Assembly (NCBI GenBank): GCA_009667805.1
Contig: CM019070.1
Coordinates: 54,421,735 to 54,485,734, forward strand
Reading direction: 5' to 3'
DNA: 64,000 nucleotides
DNA from: Leptobrachium leishanense
Taxonomy: Eukaryota; Chordata; Amphibia; Anura; Megophryidae
In this document: positions 1 through 9,189 of the stretch, one piece after another
How the letters are laid out: the number at the start of each line of letters is the position of its first letter
How positions within the stretch are numbered: position 1 is the first letter of the stretch
The notes under the pieces: generated by a model
What the model saw: only the letters and a program-made list of their open reading frames with translations
Database searches by the model: none
Told to the model about the DNA's origin: nothing
Translations under genes and position numbers: made by a program

Positions 1-1440
1 AGTTTTTTTTTCAATGTTTTAGCCTGAATCTGCACTTGAAATGTGGCGTTTGGTGCAAAAACAGTGTATATTTAAATATCTTTTCACACTCTGTGCCTAG
101 TGATTTGCACCAAAAAAACAACAAAAACAGAAAAATATACTTCAATATGTGAGAAAGTCATTTCTGTTTACAATACAGTTTTATTTCCACGCTGTTGTAG
201 TGTTAGACAATTATTGGGTTTCGAATTCAGTGCTATGTTTTTATAAAAAGTACTTTCCAGTTGCGAATGGAAAGGGTCAGCTATAATGAACCAGAAGAAG
301 AAAAAAAACGCCAAGATGGTCCAACGCTAGAGAATTAAATTGGATTATTCTACCTATTCATTTACATGACACATATTAACCCAACATGGAGGTTTTCAAG
401 AGAATTGTCTTGTTCCCTTGTCTACAAGAGAGCATGTAGGGACCATTAATTGCCACATTTTCAAACTGATGTAATGGTGGGCACATCTTAGTCATTACCT
501 TAATGAGATAACACCTTCTTTTCCTCCAATGTACTCATTATCACGCCTCTTGTTCAAATCTCCTCTACAAAGTGCTTTACAGATATCATGAACTGAAGAT
601 TGGTCCTTGTTCACCTTTACATGAATCTTTGTGGCAAAAAAAAAAGGAAAAACAGTACACGACCAATTAAGTATTTTGCCTAAAAAAGAAAAAAAAGAAA
701 AAAAAAAGGAAAGAAGCTTTAAGAGCAGTAAACCAAACATCTGGATGCCCTTAATTATCCAGGGCTGGATGCTATTCTTTGACCTGTAGTGATGTAAAGG
801 TGCCAAAGGGATGAATTTTAAGATGTTAGGCTGTGAAGATGTGCAGCTGTAACACTGATGGGTTTGGGAAGGGATGGTAACAAGGTTAGCTGCATGTGAA
901 GTGTGAATTAAGATTTTTGCAAAGAGACTGTGATTGCAGATGGGCAGAATGTTATACCCTTCCACAAAATCTTGCTATTATTGCATAATGGTCACATTGG
1001 GGTGTGAAATGACTTATTACGTTTCTTTTATTATTTAATGAAGTTGTGTAAAAAAAAAGAAAAAAAAAAAGAAAGAAGAATCCACAACAGGCATTGGCGC
1101 GGTACTCAGAAACGGCGTGGCAGGTGCCGACGTATTAAATATTTATTTGTTTTTCTTTGTATGGGAGAGTTTCAAATTTTCAGCTTGTTCCAAAGAAAGC
1201 TCGTTTTTGAAGTAAAGGCAGAAGGAAAACCATCGCTATGAACTTCCAGTTACTAATGTGCGAAGTAACGAAACACTAATGTGTGCTGCGAGTTACGTGT
1301 TTACCGCATGGTTGCAAACTATTTAATTGAAATTATTAATTGAAAATGCTTGAATTCTAAAGGGGTTTCTCTATAGAATGTTGTTTTCAATGCGTTTTTA
1401 AAATAATTAATTTAATCCTGTTTTAACCCTTTAGATTCCT
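1..1440. other. No gene recognised; AT-rich sequence
   Basis: No coding region or repeat family is recognised here. Open frames on both strands are short and compositionally biased. The stretch holds A-rich runs near 635-715 and 1050-1075, which on the opposite strand look like poly-T tracts. It could be unique intergenic DNA or decayed repeats that I cannot classify. Confidence 0.4.
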
Positions 1441-1858
1441 TTAACATCCCTGGTGGTCTATTTTTTGGGAAAAACCGCGTCTAAAAGCGCTCTTTTCTTT
1501 TTGCCCCCCCTAGCGGTATTCCCAAGTGTGGCTCGGGGGTTAAATTCCTATGTTGGAAGCGGCAACCCCGAGCAACACACGGGATGCCACTGGATACATC
1601 ACCTCTCCCTGCACTCCCTCAAAGTCCCCAGCTGCCTCCTCTGGCGACCGCGACCTTATACAGTACTTCCTGGTTCCTTCCTCATGAGAAAGAATCCAGG
1701 AAGAAAAAACGCTGCGATCGCCGGAGGAGACTGCAGAGATCAGCGAGGGAGCGCAGGGAGAGGTAATGTATACAGCCCGAGTGTGTCTCGGGGTTACCGC
1801 TTTCAGCGGTGAAATTTAACCCCTGAGACACACTCAGGAACACCGCCAGGGGGGTTAA
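1441..1858. mobile_element. piggyBac-like MITE flanked by TTAA
   Basis: The block begins and ends at TTAA (1441-1444 and 1855-1858). The termini are inverted relatives: the left end reads TTAACATCCCTGGTGGT and the right end, reverse-complemented, reads TTAACCCCCCTGGCGGT. Further in, a second inverted match (about 1509-1585 against 1770-1850) contains a GTGTG-CTCGGGGTTAAAT-like core, so the arms are long and imperfect. There is no transposase open frame. A TTAA target with CCC-starting termini is typical of piggyBac elements, so this is called a non-autonomous piggyBac-like copy. The superfamily assignment is inference from the termini only. Confidence 0.6.
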
Positions 1859-2124
1859 AAACTCACCTGAATCCAGCCCTGATCTCCCCCTGATCTCTGC
1901 AGTATATAATAGGTTTCCAGCTCAGCATGTCACGTGACCACACGGAGGTTGGGAGCTCAAGCCAATCGAGTGATGCTCCATCCATGGCTTTGATATCATT
2001 GGATAAGACTGATTCCCAAAGGTCTCCAAGCCCCGAAACCTGAGCTGTGGGATACCTGAGCTGATGTTCTGGGCATCTTTGAGCCTCTCAGAGAAGGTGC
2101 TCACAGCAGTGTGACCAGTAAGAT

Positions 2125-2139
2125 AAGACCGAGTGGTCA
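2125..2139. repeat. 5' target-site duplication of the L1-type insertion
   Basis: The 15-bp word AAGACCGAGTGGTCA occurs here and again at 4192-4206, exactly bounding the 2.05-kb insertion. The leading As at the 3' copy cannot be separated from the A-rich tail, so the duplication could be one or two bases shorter. Confidence 0.85.
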
Positions 2140-4191
2140 GAGGGGGTGTGGCTACCAGTGGATGTGAGAGGTAGCAAGCTGGGAGAGCTCTGCTGATTTT
2201 TCAGCATTTTGGCCATTTTACAGCGACTTTCTATCCTACCTGGTTTTCCCACGGACCTGCCACCCACGGAGCACCTGTGGGTCATCCGCACGAGGGCTTC
2301 CTGGACATATTTTGGCCTGGTGGATCTGGTGGATCTGGGGCCTGATGCGGCAGCCATCTTCTGGAGCCTGGGGAGTTTATTAGTTTTCACGTGGAACTGA
2401 TTTCCGGCTGCCGCTTGCTGAGTACTCCCGGACATGGGAAAGAAAACCCAGAAGCAGCTATTGAGCAAGTCAGAGGGCCCCAGACAGAGGGATATACGTG
2501 ATTCCCTGCAAGGAGGTAGCCTTTCTGGAACAGTAGCTCCCTCTCCTGTCATGTCCCAGGGTTGTGGCACTTCAGAGGAGGATGATACCTCATGGCCTAC
2601 GGGACGAGGCCCTGTTTTTGATTGGCTGGCCCCGACCTCGCAACTACGAGATGGAGCAGCGCTGAGCTCCGCGGCACGCAAACGGGCCCAGAAGAAGCGG
2701 AAGAAAGCCCTGGCGGCGGCCTCTCTTAGGGCGACAGTGCCTACCTCTGATCCCTCTTCTGGGGGCTCGGAAGAGGACATTTCCCACTCTGACCTGCCCA
2801 CACAGCCCACCCACCCTTTCGCTACTGAGGACTCTAACCAACCATCCCCGGGCATCTCTGGAAGTTCGGGGACTCCACCGGCAGCCGCTGGGACACCTTC
2901 TGCACACCTTGCCCTGGACCATGTTGCTGCCTCCGATGATGGACGCCCCACCACGATGGGAGACTATCGACGCTTTATCGCTGAAATTAAAACCCTTTGG
3001 TCTACAGAAGTTTCCAGACTCCGCTCTGAAGTGGAGGGGGTCCGCTTCCAGGTCGTGACGATGCAGGCCCAATACGCGGACCTAGCTGGGGAACAAGCAG
3101 TCCTGTCTTCTCAGGTGTGCGCCCTTCGGTCGCAGGTGGATTTGCTTACCCGCACAGTGGAGGCTCTGGAATCCCGCCACCGCCGCCGTAATGTCCGTAT
3201 ACGGGGAATCCCAGAGTCGGTCCCCACAGTGGATCTGCTCAACTACACGAACCGCGTGGCGCATCAGGCCTTGGATTCTCCACCGGAGTCGCCAGAGATC
3301 TTTGGGGCAGTGTATCGAATCCGTAAGGCTGCGGCGGCCCCTGCGGATGCCTCACGTGATGTCATTGCGTTGGCGGGTGATGCAGCCGCCAAGTCGCAAC
3401 TTTTAGCAGCTCCAGGTGCCCGTGCACCTATCCGGTTTGAGGGAGCACAGTTGCAGCTGTACCGAGACCTTCCCTTTGTAACCCTGATGGCGAGACGGCG
3501 CTTCCGAGAGGTGACTACTTTTCTTTGATGTAAACGGACCCGTTACCGCTGGGGTGTGGCTGGGTCACTTGTGGTAACACATGAGAATGTCCCCACCACC
3601 ATCTCGGAGCCAGCAGAGGCATGGCCGATTCTTTTGGGCATGGGACTTATCCCCGACCGCGAGCCTACACCCCCGGACTGAGAACTTTTGCCTACGTGCC
3701 TTTTTTTTTTCTTAGCCGGTTCCTGCTCTAATGTGTCTGCATGTACCCCTCCACTGCCCCCACCGCATTGAGCTTTTTTCCCGCCTCAGCTCCCGATTTT
3801 CTGACCCATAGGTTACAATAGAGGATCCCAACCCCCCTCTCCTTTTTCACCCCCCTTTTTTTTTTACTTTACTCCCTCTTTCTGCAAGAGATGATTTCTG
3901 AGGACATAGGCGTTTTTTTTGGTTTTTTTTTGTGTTTTCTCTACCCGAGGACGTTTGAGCGGAGCTTTCTTTAATCTTCCCTATGGTGTCTTATCTTAGG
4001 TTTTCTTTTGTCATATTTTATCTACTTTTTGCTTGTTGACTTACATGAACGTTTTCTATGTGTTCATGTCTATATTGTTTGCTTTGTTTTTTTCCATGAC
4101 AGTAGAAGTGGTGGCCCTGCGTGGCCGCGTTATGTCTGGTCGCACTGTGACCCTGTTTAAAATCTTTAAATAAAAAATTAAAAAAATAAAA
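2140..4191 (+). mobile_element. L1/Tx1-like non-LTR retrotransposon carrying ORF1 only
   Basis: The insertion is bounded by a 15-bp TSD. It has a G-rich 5' start (GAGGGGGTGTGGC), a 5' leader of about 294 bp, an ORF1-like coding region, and a T-rich 3' UTR of about 510 bp ending in an A-rich tail with AATAAA-like words near 4168-4190. No endonuclease or reverse-transcriptase coding sequence is present: ORF1 is followed directly by the 3' UTR. Because the 5' start, the tail and the TSD are all present, this looks like one completed retrotransposition event and not a later deletion in place. It resembles the half-L1 (HAL1) design known in mammals. It would be mobilised in trans by an L1 ORF2 protein. 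An alternative is an ORF2-deleted RNA from a longer parent. Confidence 0.85.
2434..3681 (+). pseudogene. L1-type ORF1 protein, one in-frame stop
   Basis: This encodes an L1 ORF1p-like nucleic-acid-binding chaperone that would package retrotransposon RNA. The first ATG after the leader (2434) opens a frame of 416 codons ending at TGA 3679-3681. It is broken by one in-frame TGA at codon 365 (3526-3528). Residues 1 to about 170 are Ser/Pro/Lys-rich and probably disordered. About 175-248 form a heptad-rich coiled coil (LRSEVEGVRFQ, LRSQVDLLTRTVEAL), the trimerisation region in this family. At residue 250 the RRNVRIRGIPE motif starts the RRM-like domain. After the premature stop the same frame continues with a typical C-terminal domain segment (RYRWGVAGSLVV). 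No zinc knuckle is visible. A recent inactivating point mutation or readthrough are both possible; a simple nonsense mutation is likelier. Confidence 0.85.
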
Positions 4192-4206
4192 AAGACCGAG
4201 TGGTCA
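4192..4206. repeat. 3' target-site duplication of the L1-type insertion
   Basis: Second copy of AAGACCGAGTGGTCA, directly after the A-rich tail. Removing 2140-4206 restores a continuous pre-insertion sequence. Confidence 0.85.
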
Positions 4207-4231
4207 CATGGTGTACAGAGTCCCTTTAAAG

Positions 4232-4330
4232 CAGGGGTCAGCATACGTGGCCCTCCAGATATTTTGGAACTACTTATCCCACAAGTCTCCACTAATTGAC
4301 TGAGTGGGAGCTACATCATTGGAGCTGTAT
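4232..4330 (+). repeat. hAT-like repeat fragment (CAGGGGTCAGCA type)
   Basis: The segment begins GCAGGGGTCAGCA and continues with GGCCCTCCAGATATTTTGGAACTAC and CCCACAAGTCTCC. The same layout occurs at 21607-21730 (GGGGTCAGCAACCATAG, TTTTGAACTACATCTCCCA). A CAGGG start with 'TGGAACTACATCTCCCA' inside is familiar from hAT-type vertebrate repeats. No TSD was established. Confidence 0.45.
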
Positions 4331-4504
4331 TTACAAAACATCTGGAGAGGCAGGTTTGCTGGGAAAGGTATCCCTAGCCATAATAGCGATCTCTGGAATT
4401 TTATTTTGCTAAATTTCGACAGAAAAATATTAAAAAGGTAAAAATATATATATTTATATACGCTGACCCTACGAGATGGTTTACTTGCAATCTCAAGGAG
4501 GGTT

Positions 4505-4625
4505 CGTCTCTTCATTGAGTCATATGGACTCCAGGAGACCCTACCAGTGGTACAGCTGGTAAATGTTAGTTTCTCCTAATTATTATTATAGCATTCATAA
4601 AAGAGCTGGTAATAGGGAGCAGCTA
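4505..4625 (+). repeat. Dispersed repeat (TATGGACTCCAGGAG type)
   Basis: The words TATGGACTCCAGGAG, CCAGTGG and AGCTGGTAATAGGGAGCAG recur with small changes at about 32245-32320 (TATGAACTCCAGGAG, GCTGCTAATAGGGAGTC). Part of the pattern also appears near 35440 (TATGGACTACAGGAG). Family unknown. Confidence 0.35.
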
Positions 4626-4837
4626 GTCTATAACCTCTTCCAAAGAATTTTTCCATTAACCCCCTGATACTGTCTCAGCCGAGATCTTCATAATTTCAAG
4701 TTTCTCCTTCTTTTCTGTTTATGTATAAAAAAAATTTCAAGGATTGAAAATTTAAGAACCGATTTAAAACCCAGAGATATGCTTTCTACTGCCTTCACGT
4801 TACCTAGTATCGTTGTCCCCGGCGTCAATACAGCTTA

Positions 4838-5262
4838 GGCTAGGGTCAGACGAACGCATTTTTATGTTGTCTGTGAAAAAGTGCGTTCGAACGAATGGAC
4901 GCATTTTTTCACAGAATACGTGATAGTGGTCATACGATGCGCATTTTCGTCCGTGATTTTGTACGGATCATCAATAAAACTCTTTTTGTGTCTGGACGTT
5001 ATGTTGGCCGGACATTAGCAGCGTCTGACGTCTCCTATTCACACACACACGCCTCTAGCGGACGCAGCGCACTCTGTACGTCAGTACCTGCGGTTTCACG
5101 TTCTCGAAAAAATGCGTTCATTTTCCACTTGCGTTGCGCAGCCGGACTTTTGTGCGACCGTACTTCGTATATTGGCCGTCATTGCCCGGCATCTGCTGCT
5201 AGTGCGGCCGTGATTAAGTGCGCCAGAACGCGCGTTCGCACTGCCTCAGTCTGACCCTAGCC
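4838..5262. mobile_element. MITE family B, copy 1 (GGCTAGGGTCAGAC termini)
   Basis: The 425-bp element has perfect 14-bp terminal inverted repeats GGCTAGGGTCAGAC. Inside are further inverted blocks rich in GTGCGTTCGAACG and ACGCATTTTTTCAC, giving a strong fold-back. It has no coding region. Flanks are TTA on the left and ATA on the right, compatible with a degenerate 3-bp TNA target. Related copies lie at 7388-7777 (nested), 20980-21279 and 49597-50022. A PIF/Harbinger-type element is possible, because 3-bp TWA targets are typical of that superfamily, but no transposase is available to confirm it. Confidence 0.7.
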
Positions 5263-6416
5263 ATAACCCTTTCGCTGCTGAGCCTTTTCACACCTCTGAG
5301 CTCAGCTGAGCTCATTTTTGCCGGTTTCGCTCATCATGTTTAAACGCGATTTGAAGTCACATTATATTAATTGACCCAGACATATTATAAATCTTTCTTT
5401 CCGGGAGACTGGGCAGATTCATAATATATCATTATTATATGTATACGTTATGTCCTGTCTGTATATTATAACATAAAATGCGATAAAATTTGAATTTTCA
5501 ATAATTTACAACGTGTAAAGTGTTTTTTTTTTCACATTTTAAAATGCGAGTGTTTGCGGTTATATTTTCTATGGGTTGCGCTTGTTAAAAAAATTTGAAC
5601 CGGGGAATCGTTACATTTTTTTGGGGAAAATTACGTGTTTTTTGGCAAACGCCACCCATAGAAAAAATCGTTAATGCAGCAACATTGTTCACATTATAAT
5701 TGAAATGGGAACAATATTGCTGCATTAATAAAACAAAACAAAAAAAAAAAAAAAATTTTTTAATTTTTTTTTAACTGTACATGGTCATGTTTGGTATCAT
5801 TGAAAAGGCCATGCTCTGGCCGTTCCAATGATATCAAACATTAACCCCTAGCTGTCATGGATCGGGAGACAGAGGGCTCATTGGAACCCCCTATCTACAC
5901 CATAGGTGGCAGCAAGGGGTTAATTACGGGACTGGCGCCATCGCGCTATGCGCGATGACGGCAGTTAATAGGGGGATATCCCGGAAGCTTGGCCGACATC
6001 CAAGATGTCAGCCAGCTCCGGGAGGGGACCGCGATACGGCGCATGTTAGCGCCATATCGCGATCCATCCCCCTAGGGGTTAAAGACAGCCGCCACTTGGA
6101 AGGGCAGGCTGTGCCCTTCCAAGCGGTGTCTGCCTTTACTGGCTGGCCCGCACGGATGGGGAGGGGGAGAGGTCCGAAGGACCTCCCCTTCAGGCACCTT
6201 CCTCGCAATGGCGGGGGGGTGGTGCCTGAAATAGACGTCATCGCGCATGCGCGATGACGTCTATTGTGCCCGTCTTGGTCCCGGAGGCTGGGCTGACATC
6301 GATGATGTCAGCCCGCACCGGGGGTCAGCCGCGATCGGCCGGAATCACGGCCGATCGCCGCTGCTAAGGGAGGACGCGCTCAGTGCGTCCTCCGCAGTGA
6401 AGTTGTTAAGGGTTAT
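5263..6416. repeat. GC-rich repeat block bounded by CCATAACCC/GGGTTATGG
   Basis: The block runs from CCATAACCC (5261) to its reverse complement GGGTTATGG (6410-6418), so it looks like one inserted unit with TAACCCTT-type termini. The first half is AT-rich with a long A/T run at 5730-5770. The second half is GC-rich and contains two related modules: about 5930-6060 and about 6230-6340 each have a CGCGC-centred palindrome (GCGCGATGACG), then a GGAGCTGGCTGACATC-like stretch. Starts resembling CCCTT next to TAA make a piggyBac-like origin conceivable. No transposase frame was found. Confidence 0.4.
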
Positions 6417-6535
6417 GGGACATTTTTCAACAATTTGCACAAAAGTGCAAGCAGAGTGTCTAACCAATATAATCTTTATTAAATAAAACTGCACATGACA
6501 CACACATACGTAATGAAGTGAAAGAGATTAAGAAA

Positions 6536-6580
6536 ACGCTCAGGATTAAGCCCAGTAGGGGCGAAACACGTCGAACGATG
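6536..6580 (+). ncRNA. Degenerate hammerhead-ribozyme-like core
   Basis: Stem II GCCC-AGTAG-GGGC is followed by GAAAC-AC-GTC, the GAAA, minimal stem III and GUC cleavage triplet layout of the short type I hammerheads found in Penelope-like elements. The other core segment, ideally CUGANGA, is here GGATTAA and is mutated. I therefore see a relic of a hammerhead fold and do not expect it to cleave. Confidence 0.45.
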
Positions 6581-6865
6581 CCTTTCTGCTGATTTTAATA
6601 TTCACTTATTGGATTGGGTCCAATTGTTTATTTTTGGCTATCAGTTTCTGTTGTTCCTATATCCCTGTCTTTTAGTCAGTAGTTGTGTAGGCGGCTAGAA
6701 CCGCTGAGGTCAGTCAACTTATTTTCTGATTCCTTCTCCTTTGACTTCAGGTTATTTTTGTATTGGGACTTGGAATTGCTGTTATTGATATACTGAGACC
6801 CGAGATTCACTTTCACTTCATTACGTTTGTGTGTGTCATATGCAGTTTTATTTAATAAAGATTTA

Positions 6866-7966
6866 GGGCCCCATTACAATCTTCACGGAAACGTTTGCGC
6901 GCGTGCAAAAACGCATTAACGCGAGGGGCAAAACCCTTTGCGCTGAACATCGTATTACAATGTCAGCTCAACAAACGCACGTAATCGTCTACCGCGGGTG
7001 AAACTGCGCGAACGCAGTGCGAGCGTACTGTACTGCGCACGTCCTATACTTAACATTGTGAATGCAAATGCGTCTTTGCGCTGGTACGTGGATGGTATTA
7101 CAATCTATGAGCAAAATTTAATGCACAGCGTTTGCGCCCATAATTTTAACGACTTTTAAAACCTGGTGGTAACGGCAAATCTGAACGTCCTGGCCGAACC
7201 CAAATACACCAGCCCAAAAAAAAAATACGCAGCAAAGTATAGTTGCACATTCGACACATACCCAAACAATAAAATGGAGAAGTTGTGCGTGTTTTTATTA
7301 TTGCTGCAGCATATATGCTCAGATTGACTTTGACAGGCGCAAAAACTTAACGTGAGACAATTGTGGTTCTTAATTCTGATTGGCTGAGGCTAGCATCAGA
7401 CAAATGTATTTTTCACGTCTACTGTCAAAAAGTGCGTCGATGCGTCCGAACGCATTTTTTTACGGAAGACGCGATAGCGGTCATACGATGCGCAATTACG
7501 GCCGTATTTTTTACGGATCCAAACCAGGAAACTTTGGGTGTCTGGATGTTATGTTGGCCGGACATGAGCAGCGTCTGACGTCTCCTAATCACGCACACAC
7601 GCCGCTATGCCGACGCAGCGCACTCTGTACGTCAGTACTAGCGGTTCGACGTTCTTGCAAAAATGCATTTGTTTGCCGCTTGCGTTGCGCGGCCGAACTT
7701 TCGTGCGGCCGTACTTCGTATGTGGGCCTGCGTTGGACGTCATTTGCTGCTACCACGGCCGTAATAAAGTGCGTCTTAATCGCGTGAAAAAACAGTCCGC
7801 ACACCGTTTTCTGCACGCAACGTTAATGCGCGCGCGTTTTTGCTCGCGTTATTTTTTGACAGATGAAATAATACCAGCGTTAATTTACGCGTGTTAACGT
7901 TCAACGCTTTGCGCAAAAATTCACGCCTTTATTGTGCATTTTTGCGTGAAGAATGTAATAGGGCCC
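6866..7966. mobile_element. Fold-back element family A, copy 1 (GGGCCCTATTAC termini)
   Basis: It starts GGGCCCCATTACAATCTTC and ends GAATGTAATAGGGCCC, an inverted pair. The arms are rich in GTTTGCGCGCGTGCAAAAACGCATTAACGCGAGG-type words, and a middle part (about 7190-7370) is shared with 18820-19040. It is 1,101 bp including a nested family B copy at 7388-7777, so about 711 bp on its own. It sits inside the arm of the 6425-8012 element. Flanks are TTA and TAT. No transposase is present. Confidence 0.75.
7388..7777. mobile_element. MITE family B, nested copy 2, 3' end lost
   Basis: The copy begins GGCTAGCATCAGAC and follows copy 1 (4838) through GTGCGTC-GCGTCCGAACGCATTTTT and the CGGTCATACGATGCGCA stretch. 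It stops at GTGCGTCTT without the terminal CTGACCCTAGCC. Comparison with 18999-19050, where the family A sequence reads GATTGGCTGAATCGCGTG without a break, shows the insertion point between GGCTGA and ATCGCG. Confidence 0.7.
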
Positions 7967-8012
7967 TATATCGGTTAGACACTCTGCTTGCACTTTTGTG
8001 CAAATTGTTGAT

Positions 8013-8606
8013 TTTTGATAAATCGTTTGGGTTAAGCCCAATTTTGAGTGCCCTTATTGCCCCATTTTTCTATTTGTGTGGTTTTTCTAAGGGACATTTT
8101 CGTATATCCAGTTTGGTCCACAGTCAGGGAGGGGATGGTGCTTCGATATCCAGATCAGATTTGGCTTCCAGGCCATGCTGGAAAAACAAGGTCAATGTCC
8201 GTGTTGTTAGATCAAAATACATAGACAAATGGTGATGTTTGACCGTGACAGACACTTCAAAGTTGGCAACAGTAATAACCAAGTCATCCAGCATGATCTT
8301 GAAAAGGTCAGTGTCAACGCAACAGAGAGGCAATAGAATTACAAAGGAATCTTTAGGATCACACTAACCCTTATAAAAAGAAAAAAAGAAATAATCTGTA
8401 TAATCTTCAAAGAAGATCAAGAACCAGAAAGCATGGTTCCAAGGGAAATGAAGGCATCAATGTTACCATCTCGGTTTCAAAATGAGAGTGTTGCAGCTGA
8501 GTGAGTGTCAGTAGAACAACTGGCATGAGATTTAGGCAGTTGATCCGAAACACATTGTGGGAAAGTCTTCATTTCAAATACAACAAGCACTTGCAACAAA
8601 CAGTGA
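8013..8606. other. No gene recognised
   Basis: Beyond the inverted-repeat arm I see no coding region or repeat family. A segment near 8090-8230 and the T-poor stretch at 8340-8600 look unique. Confidence 0.35.
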
Positions 8607-8625
8607 GGAGAAGGGGGGTTTGTGA
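8607..8625. repeat. Left target-site duplication (19 bp)
   Basis: GGAGAAGGGGGGTTTGTGA occurs here and at 8931-8949, bounding the 305-bp hammerhead-bearing insertion. The words CTTGCAACAAACA also lie on the outer side of both copies, so part of the repetition may predate the insertion. Confidence 0.75.
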
Positions 8626-8930
8626 GGGTCCTGAGAACGAGCAACAGCACTAGTGGCTTGCTCTGCGGTGGGTCCCGCTCAGGTCTCACAAGGTTTTAGT
8701 TTTTTTGTGCCATTACAGGGATGAATGCTCCATATGCAAATCAGCCGGCTCTCACCCAAAAAGGGTGGTCAGTACTGATTGCCAAGGACGTCATCCCTGC
8801 ATGAGAGGTGCAGCAAACCCCGACGATCGTTTCGGCCTTTTTGGGCCTCGTCAGGAGGGTATAGCTGACACCCCTCTAGGCACACCAAGTAAGGGATCCA
8901 CGTCTGGATGACCCTGTAGACTAATAGCAA
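8626..8930 (-). mobile_element. Short hammerhead-bearing retroelement-like insertion (305 bp)
   Basis: The insert is bounded by a 19-bp direct repeat, has no terminal inverted repeats, no poly-A tail and no coding region, and carries a complete hammerhead core on the minus strand (8815-8861). A long, variable TSD without inverted termini argues for target-primed retrotransposition. Hammerhead ribozymes are known in Penelope-like elements and in non-autonomous retrozymes, and this size and layout fit a non-autonomous relative. The orientation given is that of the ribozyme. Class assignment is inference. Confidence 0.6.
8815..8861 (-). ncRNA. Hammerhead ribozyme, complete conserved core
   Basis: Read on the minus strand. 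CUGACGA (8854-8848) supplies the CUGANGA box. GGCC-CAAAAA-GGCC (8847-8834) is stem II. GAAA (8833-8830) follows, then C-GAUC-G as a minimal stem III (8829-8824), and the GUC triplet (8824-8822), after which cleavage would fall. Stem I can form between CCUC (8858-8855) and GGGG (8821-8818) with one U-G pair, plus a further A-U beyond a mismatch. Every invariant core base is present. The short stem III is typical of the Penelope-type variant. Confidence 0.75.
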
Positions 8931-8949
8931 GGAGAAGGGGGGTTTGTGA
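8931..8949. repeat. Right target-site duplication (19 bp)
   Basis: Second copy of GGAGAAGGGGGGTTTGTGA, following the 305-bp insertion. Confidence 0.75.
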
Positions 8950-9189
8950 CTTGCAACAAACATCCAGCAGCTTAGCCTTGCACTGCCCATATCATTAGTT
9001 TGCACAGTTTGAACTTTTATTACTTATAAACCCAAAATAATCACAGTTTTCATGCTTTTATCATGAACCAACTAAAGAACACCCAAAAAATGTATATTGG
9101 GACATCAAATGAGTAAAGTAGAGTTAATTCACCCAGCAGACACCCTCTTTGCGCACACCTACCTCAAGCTGAATAAATTAACTGACACT

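Larger units (their letters stand above)
6425..8012. mobile_element. Inverted-repeat insertion with hammerhead-like core, split by a fold-back element
   Basis: The left arm (about 6425-6533) contains CAATTTGCACAAAAGTGCAA, AGAGTGTCTAACCAATATAA and TAATGAAGTGAAAGAGATT. Its reverse complement follows at about 6803-6865 and, after the fold-back insertion at 6866-7966, continues at 7967-8012. The arms total about 110 bp and enclose about 270 bp. Immediately inside the left arm lies a hammerhead-like core (6536-6580). An AATAAA lies in the arm. The layout resembles the palindrome at 10554-11680, which suggests the same class of retroelement. No TSD was identified. Confidence 0.6.

Noticed and set aside
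495..965. 156-residue open frame on the minus strand
   Set aside because: Low-complexity Phe/Leu/Lys composition from poly-A/T tracts and no recognisable domain; treated as chance.
2088..2954. 288-residue open frame antisense to the L1-type ORF1
   Set aside because: Shadow of the GC-rich ORF1 coding strand; ORF1 itself has clear coiled-coil and RRM motifs.
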